From assembly GCF_003050745.1 (NCBI RefSeq), contig NZ_QAOF01000001.1, positions 248,001-312,000 of the forward strand: a stretch of DNA of 64,000 bases. The letters run 5' to 3'. The notes beneath the pieces were generated by a model. It was not told the origin of the DNA. It saw only the letters and a list, made by a program, of their open reading frames with translations, and made no database searches. Shown here piece after piece: positions 63,499 through 64,000 of this stretch (position 1 is the stretch's first letter; every line of letters begins with the position of its first letter). A program made the position numbers and the translations under genes. The DNA comes from Sphingomonas sp. PP-CE-3G-477 (GTDB taxonomy: Bacteria > Pseudomonadota > Alphaproteobacteria > Sphingomonadales > Sphingomonadaceae).

Positions 63499-64000
63499 TG
63501 CACACCGACACCGACCTGGAAACCACGCTCCTGGGGCCGGTCCTGGCGGATCGCGCATGCGGCGATTGCACGGTGTGCTGCACCGAACTCACGGTCGATA
63601 CGCCCGATTTCGCCAAACCGGCGGGAACACCCTGTATCCACCTCTCGGGACGAGGGTGCGGTATTCACGCCGTCCGTCCCCGCATTTGCCGGACCTGGTT
63701 CTGCGCGTGGCGACGGATCGCCAGCCTGCCCGATGACGCTAGACCGGATCGGTCGGGCCTTCTCGTGTCGCTCAACTTCGTCAAGGCGCCGCAGAACTGC
63801 TTCGAAGGTGTGTCGATCAACGTCCGGGTGCTTGCCGGCAGCAACGCGATCGAGAACGGCATGGCTGCAACGGTACTCGACAGCGTGTGCGATCAACTGA
63901 TCCCCGTCTGGTTCAGCGACGGATCGAAGAAAATGTTGATGCATCCCGATAACGATGTCGCCCGCCTCGTCCTTTCGGGTGACGCCGCGCCGCACCATCT
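63499..64000 (+). CDS. Cysteine-cluster (YkgJ-like CxxCxxCC) protein, 3' end cut by window
   Basis: From ATG at 63499 the frame stays open to the window edge (167 residues) with no stop. The N-terminus holds CGDCTVCC, then CIHL, CGIHAVRPRICRTWFCAW: the cysteine spacing of the YkgJ/UPF0153 family, thought to bind Zn or an Fe-S cluster. The remaining residues (SLNFVKAPQNCFEGVSINV onward) look like a normal soluble domain. The function of the family is not established. It starts 91 bases after the preceding hypothetical gene. Confidence 0.8.

Noticed and set aside
63056..63736. 226-codon frame overlapping two small genes at the right end
   Set aside because: It runs across the 63087 gene and the cysteine-cluster gene in a third frame and has Arg/Gly-rich noise; the two genes have better sequence character.

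Overview
The window is about 64 kb of GC-rich DNA with the style of a Sphingomonas-type alphaproteobacterium: four TonB-dependent receptors (TBDRs) with the VVTGSRI plug signature, many Tat-type leaders on glycoside hydrolases, tightly overlapping operons, and non-phosphorylative L-rhamnose breakdown. The taxonomic call is inferred from gene style, not from a marker gene. I see no rRNA, tRNA, CRISPR array, prophage or insertion sequence. 

Left edge (1-3103): the end of a siderophore-type TBDR gene and a PepSY membrane protein. 

Region A (3160-40117) looks like an N-glycan (glycoprotein glycan) utilisation island. Reading leftward from 24229 is a compact exo-glycosidase operon: GH20 hexosaminidase, GH2 beta-mannosidase, GH3, GH125 alpha-1,6-mannosidase, GH92 alpha-mannosidase and GH29 fucosidase. 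Next come a SusC-like TBDR gene with its own promoter region and terminator, a cytoplasmic 2-oxoglutarate/Fe(II) oxygenase gene and a large DUF5695-like secreted protein gene. A GntR/HutC regulator is divergent at 24480, followed by a GH2 beta-galactosidase gene. A second leftward operon (36757-28297) encodes glycosylasparaginase, CutC, a NagB-II deaminase, NagA, an EIIA-HPr-EI fusion and a GlcNAc EIICB permease. A third TBDR gene (36986) is divergent from it. Together these would trim N-glycans to GlcNAc-Asn, cut that bond, phosphorylate GlcNAc on import and deliver fructose-6-phosphate. No endoglycosidase (GH18/GH85) or PNGase is visible here. 

Region B (40268-57459) is an L-rhamnose and plant cell-wall region. 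A leftward operon encodes rhamnonate dehydratase, diketo-deoxyrhamnonate hydrolase, a 4-dehydrogenase, a lactonase, RhaT, GH43 and an MGH1-like hydrolase. Divergent from it are IclR, L-rhamnose 1-dehydrogenase and FMN-dependent L-lactate dehydrogenase, followed by a fourth TBDR gene, GH28 and GH10. The enzymes form the full diketo route from rhamnose to pyruvate plus L-lactate, and the lactate dehydrogenase oxidises the latter. 

Right end (57633-64000): an XRE/MmyB-type regulator divergent from an NAD-dependent epimerase gene, a three-PAS hybrid histidine kinase, a type II HAD enzyme, a small unknown protein and the start of a cysteine-cluster (YkgJ-like) protein cut by the window edge.
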